From positions 1-64,000 of the forward strand of contig JAQUAG010000002.1 in assembly GCA_028687375.1 (NCBI GenBank): a stretch of 64,000 nt of DNA, in the 5' to 3' direction. Each line of letters begins with the position of its first letter. The stretch's first letter is position 1. The notes under the pieces are model-generated. The model ran no database searches. It saw only the letters and a list, made by a program, of their open reading frames with translations, and was not told the origin of the DNA. This DNA comes from Arcobacteraceae bacterium (GTDB lineage Bacteria; Campylobacterota; Campylobacteria; Campylobacterales; Arcobacteraceae). Below, one piece after another: positions 44,201 to 55,784 of this stretch. Position numbers and translations under genes: made by a program.

Positions 44201-44298
44201 TATTATACTTTCAACTTTTTTTAAGAAGAGATTCTATCGAAATTACACTTTGATTATTGGATTATCATAACTTTGGAAATTTTTAGTATTATTCCATT

Positions 44299-45066
44299 AT
44301 GAAAAAGAAATCGTTATCAATAGTCACTTTTCTATTTGTCAATATCTTTTTATCCTCACATCTTTATGGGATTGAAGAGCCTTTACAATGGGGTGAAAAT
44401 GTCAGTGGTGTAAGCACTAATTTTTTTACAACCAAAAAAGAGATCGCCCTTACTTTTGATGCTTGTGGTGGTAATACTTTTAGTAGAGGATACGACAAAG
44501 AGTTGGTTGATTTTTTGATTAAAAATAAGATACCAGCTACCCTATTTTTAAATGCTGGTTGGATTGAAACAAATATAGAGATATTTAAACAGCTTCAAAA
44601 AATACCCTTTTTTGAACTTGAAAATCACGGAATGAAACATCGACCACTTTCCATTAATGGAAAGAGTATCTATAAAAGAAAGGGTACAAACTCAAAAAAA
44701 GAGGTGATTGAAGAGGTAGATGAAAATAATAAACTTTTTACTTCACTTCATCAAACAAGACCCCTATTTTTTCGTTCAGGAACAGCTTATTATGACGAAA
44801 TAGCTGTTGATATTGTAAGGAAAAAGCTCAATATGGAGATAGCTGGATTTAGTGTAAATAGCGACAGAGGAGCTACTTTAACAAAAAATGAGATAGTTAA
44901 TATCCTCTGTAATAGTTCAAGTGGTGATATTGTAATAGCACATATGAATCATCCAGAAGGATTTACAGCAGAAGGTTTTATTGAGGGTTTAAAAATCTTA
45001 AAAGAGAAAGGTTTTAGTTTTGTAAAACTTTCTGACGTAAAAGATTCTCTTATTCGAATTCCGTAA
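44299..45066 (+). CDS. Polysaccharide deacetylase family protein
   Basis: A protein of 255 residues with a signal peptide (MKKKSLSIVTFLFVNIFLSS). The NodB-type motifs are visible: IALTFDACGG with the metal Asp, ELENHGMKH with the two His residues in place of the usual HTxxH, FFRSGTAYYDE, and IVIAHMNHPEG near the C-terminus. The enzyme would act on envelope glycans, such as peptidoglycan or an extracellular polysaccharide. The gene stands alone, divergent from the PAP2 gene. Confidence 0.82.
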   Translation: MKKKSLSIVTFLFVNIFLSSHLYGIEEPLQWGENVSGVSTNFFTTKKEIALTFDACGGNTFSRGYDKELVDFLIKNKIPATLFLNAGWIETNIEIFKQLQKIPFFELENHGMKHRPLSINGKSIYKRKGTNSKKEVIEEVDENNKLFTSLHQTRPLFFRSGTAYYDEIAVDIVRKKLNMEIAGFSVNSDRGATLTKNEIVNILCNSSSGDIVIAHMNHPEGFTAEGFIEGLKILKEKGFSFVKLSDVKDSLIRIP

Positions 45067-45205
45067 TATTATTCATCTTTCTGATTTTAAATAGCAAACA
45101 TAAAATTTATTATTCAAAAATGTAAAGAATGTGTCAAGAAGTGTATTTACCGATTTTACAAATACCCATTACAATTCGAGTAAGAAATCAAAATAGGAGT
45201 TGAAA

Positions 45206-45622
45206 ATGAGATTAAAAACATTATGTTTTATAGCAATGGTATCTAGTTTGAGTGCGAATACATTCAATCCAGAGATGAGCAATTATATAACTAAATTAAA
45301 AGGTGAAGCAAAAAAAGCTGACAGTAGTTTTGTAGATTTTGATGCGTCAAAAGGTGAAACAATTTTTACCACAAAGCATAAAGGAAGTAAAGGTGAAATG
45401 GTATCGTGTACAAGTTGTCATAATAGTGATTTAAAAACTACTGGTAAAAATGTATTTACAAATAAATTGATAGACCCACTTTCACCAAAAGCAAATCCAC
45501 AAAGACTTACAAAAGTAAAAGATGTAGAGAAATGGCTTAGAAGAAATTTTAATGATGTCTATACGAGAGAGGGAACTGCAAAAGAAAAAGGTGATGTACT
45601 TTACTACATCAATTCAAAATAA
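45206..45622 (+). CDS. DUF1924 cytochrome c (SHP-like)
   Basis: A protein of 138 residues. The start at 45206 follows AGGAG; a TTG at 45200 is in frame but too near that site. A signal peptide (MRLKTLCFIAMVSSLSA) leads into a domain with one heme motif CTSCH and the DUF1924 pattern RGxxxF-like KGETIFTTKHKGSKGEM and VEKWLRRNFNDVYTREGTA. SHP-type proteins are c-type cytochromes that bind oxygen or other small ligands. It is followed 9 bases later by the diheme cytochrome that is its usual partner. Confidence 0.87.
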   Translation: MRLKTLCFIAMVSSLSANTFNPEMSNYITKLKGEAKKADSSFVDFDASKGETIFTTKHKGSKGEMVSCTSCHNSDLKTTGKNVFTNKLIDPLSPKANPQRLTKVKDVEKWLRRNFNDVYTREGTAKEKGDVLYYINSK

Positions 45623-45631
45623 GGAAAAATT

Positions 45632-46141
45632 ATGAAAAAAACTATTTTATTACTATCGTTGGCAGGAGTGTGTTTTGGGAGTTCTTTTTTTTCAAGAGGT
45701 GATGTTGCACCTATCAATAATGAACTTTACAAAAAAGAGTGTGTAAGTTGCCATATGGGTTACCAACCTGGTCTATTACCATCGAAATCATGGACTTATA
45801 TGATGAACAATTTAGAGCATCACTTTGGGACAGATGCCTCACTTGATAAAGTTGATAGAGATGCTATTTTAAAATATTTAACTGCAAATGCAAGTGAAAA
45901 TGCAACACAATATAAAAGAAGTGCTAAAATTACAGCTTCTGTGGATGAATCTAAAATATATAAGTCAATCTCAGAAATACCTTATATAATACAAAAACAC
46001 AGAAAAATTGACCAAAAACTTATAAACCAAAAAGATGTTGGTGGGCTTTCAAAATGTATGGCGTGTCATACCACTGCTGATAAAGGTGTTTATGGTGATG
46101 ATTATATAAAAATACCAAATTATGGAAGATGGGATGACTAA
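45632..46141 (+). CDS. Diheme cytochrome c (DHC family)
   Basis: A protein of 169 residues with a signal peptide (MKKTILLLSLAGVCFGSS). It has two heme motifs, CVSCH near residue 37 and CMACH near 143, and matches the diheme cytochrome family (YQPGLLPSKSWTYMM, HFGTDASLDKVDRDAILKYL). It passes electrons to or from the SHP-like cytochrome encoded just before it. The usual membrane cytochrome b partner is not in this operon. Confidence 0.88.
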   Translation: MKKTILLLSLAGVCFGSSFFSRGDVAPINNELYKKECVSCHMGYQPGLLPSKSWTYMMNNLEHHFGTDASLDKVDRDAILKYLTANASENATQYKRSAKITASVDESKIYKSISEIPYIIQKHRKIDQKLINQKDVGGLSKCMACHTTADKGVYGDDYIKIPNYGRWDD

Positions 46142-46194
46142 CATCATCTCTTAATGATATAATTCTTGGTGAATGTAACTAACAAAGGGGAAGT

Positions 46195-46578
46195 ATGAAA
46201 TTTTTATTTATGATATTTACATTTGTCCTATTTTTACAGGCAGATGACCATGATGATAAACATAAGCACTCGTATAGTAAAGATTTAACTTATCTCAATT
46301 TGAATAGAACTCAAACTGATTTGATTAAACATATTATAAAAAAATATCGTAAACAGATTAAAGAGTTTAGGGAAAATAAAGAGCTTCTTCAAGAGCAAAA
46401 AGAAGTAGTATTTTTAGAAGATAAATTTGATTCAGATAAAATTATCTCAATAAATAATGAAATTGAAAAAAACAGGACACAAATAGAGGTGGAATTTCTT
46501 AAACAAATCCACCCTATTTTAGATAAATGGCAAAGGGAAAGATTTAAAAATTATATGGAAGAGTGGGAAGTAGAATGA
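46195..46578 (+). CDS. Spy/CpxP-like periplasmic protein
   Basis: A protein of 127 residues with a signal peptide (MKFLFMIFTFVLFLQA) and a His/Asp-rich start (DDHDDKHKH). The rest is helical with LNRTQTDLIKHIIKKY and WQRERFKNYM, like the LTxxQ-type repeats of Spy/CpxP. Such proteins chaperone periplasmic proteins or set the sensitivity of a sensor kinase. It overlaps the regulator gene by 4 bases, so a sensor-modulating role is likely. The His-rich segment might bind metal. Confidence 0.72.
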   Translation: MKFLFMIFTFVLFLQADDHDDKHKHSYSKDLTYLNLNRTQTDLIKHIIKKYRKQIKEFRENKELLQEQKEVVFLEDKFDSDKIISINNEIEKNRTQIEVEFLKQIHPILDKWQRERFKNYMEEWEVE

Positions 46579-47234
46579 GTAAAATTATATTGATTGAAGA
46601 TGATTTGGATATGCAAGAATTATTAACAGATTATCTTCAAAATTATGGTTTTAGTGTTAATGCTTTTGCAAATCCTCTTGATGCTCTTCTTGATTTAAAA
46701 AAAAATGACTATGCACTTGTGATACTTGACCTTATGCTCCCACATCTTGATGGATTTGAAGTATGTAAAAGAATACGAGAAGATAACAATGTTCCCATTA
46801 TCATCTCAAGTGCTAGGGGAAATTTAGGGGATAAAGTTTTAGCTTTTGAATATGGTGCAGATGATTATCTAGCCAAACCTTATGAACCAAAAGAGCTTAT
46901 CATTAGAATAAATGCAATCCTTAGAAGATTACATCCAAAAAATAATAAAAAACAAATTGGTGAATTTATTATTGATGAAGATAAAATGGAGATTTTACAA
47001 AACAATCATCTATTAGAACTTACAAAAATTGAATATGAAATCTTTTCATTTTTACTTCAAAATCCCCTAAAAGTCCTCTCAAGAGAATCAATAGCCCAAT
47101 ATATGGAGAGTGAACTAAAAGATAGAGCGATCGATATGCACATAAGTAATATACGAAATAAAATCTTTGATGATTCAAAATCTCCCAAATATATAAAATC
47201 TATTTGGGGTGTTGGTTATAAATTTATAGGATAA
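46575..47234 (+). CDS. OmpR-type response regulator
   Basis: A protein of 219 residues. The ATG at 46575 overlaps the stop of the preceding gene (ATGA); an earlier in-frame start at 46563 is less likely. The receiver has IEDDLDMQEL, VILDLMLPHLDG, ISSARG and AKPYEP; the winged helix has LTKIEYEIFSFLLQNP, DMHISNIRNKI and WGVGYKF. It pairs with the kinase that follows and may control the cytochrome and Spy-like genes before it. Confidence 0.92.
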   Translation: MSKIILIEDDLDMQELLTDYLQNYGFSVNAFANPLDALLDLKKNDYALVILDLMLPHLDGFEVCKRIREDNNVPIIISSARGNLGDKVLAFEYGADDYLAKPYEPKELIIRINAILRRLHPKNNKKQIGEFIIDEDKMEILQNNHLLELTKIEYEIFSFLLQNPLKVLSRESIAQYMESELKDRAIDMHISNIRNKIFDDSKSPKYIKSIWGVGYKFIG

Positions 47235-47238
47235 TGTG

Positions 47239-48465
47239 ATGTCTATTTTTACAAAAGTTGTTGTTTTATTTCTATTTAGTTTTATCCTTATGTTATTTTT
47301 ATCTAACAAAACAAATGAGATAAACGATAAAAAAATTGAACTTATCTACAAAGAAAAATACCTTCAAACATCAAAAGAATTTTTTAATTATTTTATTAAT
47401 GATGATACAAAAATATTAACAAAACGATTAAAAGATTTGAACTACGAGCAAATAGAGAGATTAAATCCAAACTCTTCTAAAATTATTTATGAAGAAAATA
47501 TCTCTTTTGGTACAATTAAAATCATCAAACAAGAGAGTTATCTCTACCTTTATATGAAATATTTAGATGATGAAGCTATTTTTTACGATGCAACTCAAAA
47601 AGAGGAATTTAACCAAAAAAATATCCTAAACTATCTTATTTATGCTGATATCTTTGTGTTGTTTATCATTTTTTTAATCATCATCCAAATTTTAAGACCA
47701 CTAAAATATATCTCACAAGCGATAGAAAGATTTGGAAAAGGTGATTATACTTTTCGATTAGATGAGCTTAAAAGTAACGATGAGATTTCCAAAGTTGTCA
47801 ATGAGTTTAATAAAATGGCAAATAATTTGGAAACTTTAAACACCTCCAGAACACAGTTTTTAAGTGATATTAGTCATGAGTTACGAACCCCTATTGCAAA
47901 AGGAAAACTAGCTATCGAGATGCTCGAAGAGACAAAATACAAAACAATACTGCAAAAATCTCTTCAAAATATGGATGAGCTTACAAATGAACTTTTACAA
48001 ATCGAAAAGTTAAATTCAAATAAAATAGTATTTGATTTTAAAAAATACACAATAGAAACTATTTTAGCAAACGCTTTTTCTAAAATGATTATCGATGAAG
48101 ATAGTTTAAATGTAAATATCGAAAATAGTTTTGAAGCCAAGGTTGATATAAATTTTATAAGTATCGCTATTAAAAATCTCATCGATAATGGTATCAAATA
48201 CAACGACTATACCACAAATGATAAGATTATTTTAGAGATTAAAAATAATAGATTAAGTATCTTTAGTAAAGGGACAAAATTAACCAAAGAACTTGATTTT
48301 TATACTCAAACTTTTACACAAGATGATAGCTCAAGGTCAAATATTGGCTTCGGACTTGGACTAAATATCGTTAAAAGAATCTTAGAAATACACCATTATC
48401 AATTAGAATATACTCATAAAGATGGCTTTAATATCTTCACTATTTTATTTTATCCAAAACAATAA
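47239..48465 (+). CDS. Membrane histidine kinase (EnvZ/CpxA-like)
   Basis: A protein of 408 residues (ATG at 47239; a GTG lies one codon earlier). Two membrane segments (about 4-20 and 130-152) enclose a periplasmic part of about 110 residues, HAMP follows, and the kinase has SDISHELRTPIAKGKLAIEM with the phosphoacceptor His and HATPase motifs (NLIDNGIKYND, GFGLGLNIVKRIL). The H-box is the common HELRTP type, unlike the HQWRQP kinases elsewhere in the window. With the regulator before it, it forms a complete two-component system. Confidence 0.92.
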   Translation: MSIFTKVVVLFLFSFILMLFLSNKTNEINDKKIELIYKEKYLQTSKEFFNYFINDDTKILTKRLKDLNYEQIERLNPNSSKIIYEENISFGTIKIIKQESYLYLYMKYLDDEAIFYDATQKEEFNQKNILNYLIYADIFVLFIIFLIIIQILRPLKYISQAIERFGKGDYTFRLDELKSNDEISKVVNEFNKMANNLETLNTSRTQFLSDISHELRTPIAKGKLAIEMLEETKYKTILQKSLQNMDELTNELLQIEKLNSNKIVFDFKKYTIETILANAFSKMIIDEDSLNVNIENSFEAKVDINFISIAIKNLIDNGIKYNDYTTNDKIILEIKNNRLSIFSKGTKLTKELDFYTQTFTQDDSSRSNIGFGLGLNIVKRILEIHHYQLEYTHKDGFNIFTILFYPKQ

Positions 48466-48470
48466 ACTAA

Positions 48471-50507
<2,037 letters not shown>

Positions 50508-50512
50508 TTAAT

Positions 50513-51565
50513 TTGAGTGGTTTTATAGTTTTTATTTTAGTACTTTCGGTACTTGTGTTTGTTCATGAACTTGGACATTTTAGTGTTGCTAGATATTTTG
50601 GTGTAACAGTGCATCAGTTTTCGATTGGTTTTGGACCAAAATTGGTAAGTAAATACTGGAAAGGGACAAACTGGAGTATTTCACTAATTCCCCTTGGTGG
50701 ATATGTTCAAATGAAGGGGCAAGAGGACTTAGACCCCACAAAAACAAGTATGGAAAAAGATAGTTACTCTATATTAACACCTAGTAAAAGGATTTTAGTA
50801 CTTTTAGCTGGTCCATTTGCAAACTTTATTTTGGCATTTTTCCTTTATATTTTTGTAGGACTTATGGAGCACAATGAGTTAGGAAATCAAATTGGTGGTG
50901 TGTTAAAAGACTCTCCTGCTTATCAAGGTGGGTTAAGAGATGGTGATAAAGTTATTGCTATCAATGATGAAAAAGTAGTTATCTGGAGTGATTTACAATC
51001 AACCATCAAAAGTCATGAAGATGAGAGACTTTATGTAACTGTTGAGCGAAATAGTACAACTTATACTTTTGCAGTTGTCCCAAAAATTCTCGAAACAAAA
51101 AATATGTTTGGGGAAAATGAACAACGAAAAATGATAGGTATTGCCCCTGGAAACATTGTCTCTATATCATTTACTTTTTTTGAAAGTATCTCATATGGTG
51201 TAAATAAAACAATCGAATCAAGTAAACTTATCTTTCAAGGGCTTCAAAAATTACTCCAAGGTATCGTTCCAAGTAGTGAAGTTGGAGGGGTTATCTCAAT
51301 TGGAAAAGTTATTTCTGATGCTAGTGATACTGGGATTGTTTCACTTTTTATCATAGGTGCGCTCATCTCTGTAAACTTAGGAGTTTTAAATCTTCTCCCT
51401 ATTCCAGCGCTTGATGGTGGGCATATTATGTTCAATATTTATGAACTCATCACAAAAAGAAAACCAAGCACAAAGGTATTACTAAATCTCACTATTGGTG
51501 GTTGGGTAGTTTTACTTGGACTTATGGCTCTTGGACTTTATAACGATATCAATAGGTTTTTTTAG
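50513..51565 (+). CDS. rseP: RseP-type site-2 membrane protease
   Basis: A protein of 350 residues with a TTG start after AGGAG. The zinc site HELGH at about residue 18, a PDZ domain (GVLKDSPAYQGGLRDGDKV) and the second metal motif in NLLPIPALDGGH define a RseP/S2P protease. Four membrane segments are present. It cuts transmembrane regions of regulatory proteins or leftover signal peptides. The bidirectional terminator that follows at 51583-51611 ends this unit. Confidence 0.93.
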   Translation: MSGFIVFILVLSVLVFVHELGHFSVARYFGVTVHQFSIGFGPKLVSKYWKGTNWSISLIPLGGYVQMKGQEDLDPTKTSMEKDSYSILTPSKRILVLLAGPFANFILAFFLYIFVGLMEHNELGNQIGGVLKDSPAYQGGLRDGDKVIAINDEKVVIWSDLQSTIKSHEDERLYVTVERNSTTYTFAVVPKILETKNMFGENEQRKMIGIAPGNIVSISFTFFESISYGVNKTIESSKLIFQGLQKLLQGIVPSSEVGGVISIGKVISDASDTGIVSLFIIGALISVNLGVLNLLPIPALDGGHIMFNIYELITKRKPSTKVLLNLTIGGWVVLLGLMALGLYNDINRFF

Positions 51566-51582
51566 AAACCTGAATAAATAAA

Positions 51583-51611
51583 AAAGCCCAAGAGTTTTTC
51601 TCTTGGGCTTT
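51583..51611. terminator. Bidirectional intrinsic terminator
   Basis: A perfect 12-bp stem (51583-51594 with 51600-51611) with a TTTTT loop lies between the converging rseP and OmpA-type genes. Runs of A before and T after the GC-rich core let it work on both strands. Confidence 0.88.
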
Positions 51612-51641
51612 AACTATTAGAAAACTACATTCTAAGCAATA

Positions 51642-52958
51642 TTATTTAGATAAAATTACTTCAATTCTTCTATTTTCATCTCTACCTTCAACAGTATCAT
51701 TTGAAGCTACTGGTTTCTCTTCACCATATCCAACTGCTGTCATTCTAGTAGTCTCAACACCCTCTTTTGTAAATCTTTCTTTTACAGAGTTTGCTCTTTG
51801 TGTTGAAAGTTTTTTATTTAAAACTGCATCTCCAACATTATCTGTATGACCACCAATTTCAGCTTTATATGCAGGGAAAGTATTCATAAATAATACAAAT
51901 TTAGATATCTCATCATTATATTGTGGTTTGATATCTGCTTTATTTGTATCGAAATTGATTTTAAGATTGTAGCTTATTTCACATCCAGAAGCATCAACAG
52001 TAAATCCAGTAGGTGTATTTGGACATTTGTCTTTCTCATCAATCACACCATCATTATCACTATCTTTTGGAGCTACAACGATTTCACAACCATTTGCATC
52101 AACTTTTACACCTGCTTTTGTTGTAGGACAAAGATCTTTTTCATCAATTACACCATCATTATCACTATCTTTTGGAGCTACAACGATTTCACAACCGTTT
52201 GCATCAACTTTTACACCTGCTTTTGTAGTTGGACATAAATCTTTCTCATCAATTACACCATCATTATCACTATCTTTTGGAGCTACAACGATTTCACAAC
52301 CATTTGCATCAACTTTTACACCTGCTTTTGTAGTTGGACATAAATCTTTCTCATCAATTACACCATCATTATCACTATCTTTTGGAGCAATAACAACTGG
52401 TGCAACTTTTTTCTCTTCAACTACAACTGGTGCTTGTTTCTGAACTTTTCCAAAAGGGATAACTAATCCAATATCAAAGATTGTATGACTATCAAACTCA
52501 TCAAGTCTTATTAAATGTCTTACATCAGTCATTAAAGAAAAGTTTTCATTTATTTTATATTTAATTCCAACCCCAACATTTAAAAATAATGCATCGTTTG
52601 CATCTAATTGTTCATTTGAAAATGTTTCATATCCAATACCTGCTAATCCATATGGAGTATATGCAGTTGTATAGTTATAATGTTTTAAGAAATTTGCACT
52701 AAATCTATTTGTTTTTGTTGAATCCAATCTACTTGTATAATCAACTCCTGTTTGTCTATCGTAAGCAAATTCAAATGTATCTAAACCATATTGATTTTCA
52801 ACTGGCATCCCTACTCTAAAACCATAGATTTTTTCTTTATTTAAGTCACTTGACTCATTGATAACTTTCCCAATTGTAGGTGTAAAATAATACCCTTCAT
52901 CGTTTGCACTTAATAGTGTAGCAGAAGCAACTAAGCTTAATAAAATAACTTTTTTCAT
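51642..52958 (-). CDS. OmpA-family porin with four TSP3-like repeats
   Basis: A protein of 438 residues with a signal peptide (MKKVILLSLVASATLLSA). Residues about 20-172 form an outer membrane beta-barrel. Residues 191-330 are four 35-residue repeats with DSDNDGVIDEKD, the calcium-binding thrombospondin type 3 pattern, and one Cys pair each. The C-terminus is an OmpA domain (INFDTNKADI, GGHTDNVGD, LSTQRANSVKERF) that binds peptidoglycan. Three repeats are nearly identical and the fourth has diverged. It is an OprF-like structural porin. Confidence 0.93.
   Translation of the reverse strand: MKKVILLSLVASATLLSANDEGYYFTPTIGKVINESSDLNKEKIYGFRVGMPVENQYGLDTFEFAYDRQTGVDYTSRLDSTKTNRFSANFLKHYNYTTAYTPYGLAGIGYETFSNEQLDANDALFLNVGVGIKYKINENFSLMTDVRHLIRLDEFDSHTIFDIGLVIPFGKVQKQAPVVVEEKKVAPVVIAPKDSDNDGVIDEKDLCPTTKAGVKVDANGCEIVVAPKDSDNDGVIDEKDLCPTTKAGVKVDANGCEIVVAPKDSDNDGVIDEKDLCPTTKAGVKVDANGCEIVVAPKDSDNDGVIDEKDKCPNTPTGFTVDASGCEISYNLKINFDTNKADIKPQYNDEISKFVLFMNTFPAYKAEIGGHTDNVGDAVLNKKLSTQRANSVKERFTKEGVETTRMTAVGYGEEKPVASNDTVEGRDENRRIEVILSK
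51969..52388 (-). repeat. Four 105-bp tandem repeats in the OmpA-type gene
   Basis: Units of 35 codons cover residues 191-225, 226-260, 261-295 and 296-330. The first three differ by only a few bases, the last (KCPNTPTGFTVDASGCE) is divergent. The near identity suggests recent copying and possible variation of copy number. Confidence 0.9.
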
Positions 52959-53043
52959 TTTCTCTCCCTGTAAATTTTTCGCATTTTAGCTAAAAAATAT
53001 TATTTGGCACTTTTAAAAAATATTTAAATTAAAAGTGGCTAAA

Positions 53044-53081
53044 AATAAAAAAAGGATTAGACAAAATTTGCCTAACCCTTA
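53044..53081 (-). terminator. Terminator after dnaK
   Basis: On the minus strand an imperfect 10-bp stem (AAGGGTTAGG with its partner at 53052-53061, with G-U pairs) is followed by a T run, seen as A bases at 53047-53053 on the + strand. It lies 28 bases after the dnaK stop. Confidence 0.7.
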
Positions 53082-53108
53082 GTTTTATAAATATCTATTT
53101 ATTAGATA

Positions 53109-54989
53109 TTATTCAACATCTGCATCGATGATATCATCATCTTTTTTCTTAGCAGAACCAGCTGTTGCTTGCTCACCACCTTGCTCTTTTTTATACATAG
53201 CTTCTGCTAATTTATGACTTGCATCTGTTAAAGTTTTCACTTTAGCATCAAGCTCATCTTTTGAGATAGCATCATTTTTTAAAGCTTCTTCAACTTCTGC
53301 TGCTGCATCTATGATAGCTTTCTCTTCATCATCACTTACTACACCTTTATTTTCCTCTAAAGATTTTTTAGTTTGGTGTAAAAGAGCTTCAGCTTGGTTT
53401 TTAGACTCAACTAACTCTTTTCTTTTTTGGTCAGCTTCTTTGTTTGCTTCTGCTTCATTTACCATTTTTGCAATCTCATCATCAGATAACCCTGACGATC
53501 CAGAGATTGTAATTTTATTCTCTTTTCCAGTCCCTTTATCTTTTGCAGATACATTTAAAACACCATTTGCATCGATATCAAATGTAACTTCGATTTGAGG
53601 AACACCTCTTGGAGCTGCTGGGATATCACTTAGTTCAAATTGTCCTAAAGATTTGTTATCTCTTGCAAATTCTCTCTCCCCTTGTGCTACTACGATGCTA
53701 ACAGCTGGTTGATTATCAGCTGCTGTTGAGAACACTTGAGATTTTTTAACTGGAATCGTTGTCCCTTTTTCTATAAGTTTAGTCATAACTCCACCCATAG
53801 TTTCGATTCCTAAACTTAATGGTGTAACATCAAGTAAAAGAACATCTTTAACATCACCTCTTAAAACTCCACCTTGAATAGCTGCACCAGCTGCAACAAC
53901 TTCATCTGGATTTACAGAGTTATTAAGCTCTTTTCCAAAGTACTCTTTTACAACTTGTTGAGCTTTAGGGATTCTTGTAGATCCCCCAACCATGATAACC
54001 TCTTTAATCTCACCTTTATCAAGTCCAGCATCTTTTAAAGCTGTTTTGATATGTGCTAATGTTTCAGAGATTAAATCATCTGTCATAGACTCAAATTTTG
54101 CTCTTGTTAAAGATTTTACTAAGTGTTTTGGTCCACTTGCATCAGCTGTAATAAATGGTAAATTTATCTCAGTTTCGTTTGTTGAACTTAACTCTTTTTT
54201 TGCTTTTTCAGCTTCATCTTTAAGTCTTTGCATTGCCATTTTGTCATTTTTAAGGTCTATTCCTGTATCTGATTTGAAATCATTTACAAGCATATCTATG
54301 ATTCTATTATCAAAATCATCTCCACCTAAGAATGCATTTCCATCAGTTGAAAGAACTTCAAATGTTCCATCTCCAATTTCAAGAACAGTAACATCAAATG
54401 TCCCTCCTCCTAAATCGTAAACAATCACTTTCTCTTCACCTTTTTTATCTAAACCGTACGCTAAAGATGCAGCTGTTGGCTCATTGATGATTCTTAATAC
54501 ATTTAATCCAGCAATTGTTCCAGCTTCTTGCGTTGCTTTTCTTTGTGCATCATTGAAGTATGCAGGAACTGTAATAACTGCATCTGTTACAGTTTGTCCA
54601 AGATATGCTTCTGCATCTGTTTTTAATTTTGTTAAAATTTTTGCTGAAATCTCTTGTGGAGTATATACTTTTCCAGCGATTTCAACCGCAGCTGCTCCAT
54701 TTCTATTTACAATTTTATATCCAACTTTACTCATAGCATCTTTTGCATGTTTTTCGTCCATCATAAGACCCATAATTCTTTTGATTGAATATATTGTTTT
54801 TTCTGGATTTGTTACAGCTTGTCTTTTTGCTGGATCTCCAACTAAAACTTCACCTTTATCTGTAAATGCTACAACCGATGGAGTTGTATTTTTACCCTCT
54901 TTATTAACGATGATTTTCGCTTCACCACCTTCATAAACTGCCACACAACTATTTGTTGTTCCTAAATCTATTCCAATTACTTTACTCAT
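53109..54989 (-). CDS. dnaK: Chaperone DnaK (Hsp70)
   Basis: A protein of 626 residues, usual for Dna[61 protein letters not shown] and [14 protein letters not shown] are the ATPase motifs; the substrate domain ([16 protein letters not shown]) and a helical lid ending in [10 protein letters not shown] follow. It folds and protects proteins with GrpE as nucleotide exchange factor. It is the last gene of the hrcA-grpE-dnaK unit, 210 bases after grpE. Confidence 0.98.
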   Translation of the reverse strand: MSKVIGIDLGTTNSCVAVYEGGEAKIIVNKEGKNTTPSVVAFTDKGEVLVGDPAKRQAVTNPEKTIYSIKRIMGLMMDEKHAKDAMSKVGYKIVNRNGAAAVEIAGKVYTPQEISAKILTKLKTDAEAYLGQTVTDAVITVPAYFNDAQRKATQEAGTIAGLNVLRIINEPTAASLAYGLDKKGEEKVIVYDLGGGTFDVTVLEIGDGTFEVLSTDGNAFLGGDDFDNRIIDMLVNDFKSDTGIDLKNDKMAMQRLKDEAEKAKKELSSTNETEINLPFITADASGPKHLVKSLTRAKFESMTDDLISETLAHIKTALKDAGLDKGEIKEVIMVGGSTRIPKAQQVVKEYFGKELNNSVNPDEVVAAGAAIQGGVLRGDVKDVLLLDVTPLSLGIETMGGVMTKLIEKGTTIPVKKSQVFSTAADNQPAVSIVVAQGEREFARDNKSLGQFELSDIPAAPRGVPQIEVTFDIDANGVLNVSAKDKGTGKENKITISGSSGLSDDEIAKMVNEAEANKEADQKRKELVESKNQAEALLHQTKKSLEENKGVVSDDEEKAIIDAAAEVEEALKNDAISKDELDAKVKTLTDASHKLAEAMYKKEQGGEQATAGSAKKKDDDIIDADVE

Positions 54990-55119
54990 ACATTATCCTT
55001 TATTTTTTTAATTTTTAACTTTTAATTTTTAACTTATTCGATAGTTTATTGAGATTTCGCTCAAGGTATTTTCTTTAAACAAAGTAGTTTTATTTTTAGA
55101 AGAGTTCAAGGCGGATAAG

Positions 55120-55166
55120 AAATCTAAAGTAGGAGCTTACATACAGTAAGTGACTATTTTAGATTT
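55120..55166. repeat. Long interrupted hairpin between grpE and dnaK
   Basis: AAATCTAAA (55120-55128) pairs with TTTAGATTT (55158-55166), and inside CTTAC (55136-55140) pairs with GTAAG (55146-55150) around a 5-base loop. It looks like a small palindromic intergenic unit. It lies inside the operon, so it may stop, process or tune the transcript between grpE and dnaK. Confidence 0.55.
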
Positions 55167-55199
55167 TGCAATCCAACGAAGAAATCTTCAAAAAGAAAT

Positions 55200-55784
55200 C
55201 TACTTTTGGCAGATTGAAACCATCGCTGGTCTTAATAGTCTGTCTTTCAGTTTATACCCTTTTTGAAGCACTTGAACAATCGCTCCATGCTCATGGTCAT
55301 CACTATTTACTTGCATTACAGCATTATGATGTTCTGGGTCAAATTCATCAGACTCTACTGCTGAAATATTATTTTTTTCAAAAGAGTTGATTAAATTTTT
55401 TAAAGTAAGCTCAATCCCCTCTTTCAATTTTGGTAACAACTCCTCAGCAGGTGCATCCATATTGGCTGATTGTAAAGCCATCTCTAAAGTATCTATTGTA
55501 CTTAATAGATCTTTAGCAAATTTTTCACTTGCATAATCAATCGCTTGATATTTTTCTCTTTCGAGTCTTTTTTTAATATTTTCAAAATCAGCATGAGTTC
55601 TTAAAAATTTATCTTCAGATTCTTTTGCTCTATTTTCGGCATCTAGAACTTTCCCCTCCATATGAAGTTTGTATTCCTCTTCTAGTGAAGCAAATTTTTC
55701 TTCAATTTTCTCTTTTACATCTTCCATAGTTGTAGATTCAATTGTATCTTCAACTATCTCTTCGTTTAATATTTCCTCTTTCAA
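55200..55784 (-). CDS. grpE: Nucleotide exchange factor GrpE
   Basis: A protein of 194 residues. The long N-terminal helix (ESEDKFLRTHADFENIKKRLER) and the beta-domain segment (EFDPEHHNAVMQVNSDDHEHGAIVQVLQKGYKLKDRLLRPA) are typical; in the C-terminus RPAMVSI is the family signature. It releases ADP from DnaK and is a thermosensor in other bacteria. Its start overlaps hrcA by 4 bases. Confidence 0.96.
   Translation of the reverse strand: MKEEILNEEIVEDTIESTTMEDVKEKIEEKFASLEEEYKLHMEGKVLDAENRAKESEDKFLRTHADFENIKKRLEREKYQAIDYASEKFAKDLLSTIDTLEMALQSANMDAPAEELLPKLKEGIELTLKNLINSFEKNNISAVESDEFDPEHHNAVMQVNSDDHEHGAIVQVLQKGYKLKDRLLRPAMVSICQK

Noticed and set aside
51969-52388. CRISPR array
   Set aside because: Repeats are long, contiguous, in frame and encode a known protein motif; there are no spacers. 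No CRISPR-like array was seen anywhere in the window.
51921-52443. Long opposite-strand frames over the OmpA-type repeats
   Set aside because: They mirror the four repeated TSP3 units. The coding evidence (signal peptide, OmpA domain) is clearly on the minus strand.
53992-54936. Long + strand frames inside dnaK
   Set aside because: dnaK is unmistakable on the minus strand. Such frames are usual opposite highly expressed genes with biased codons.
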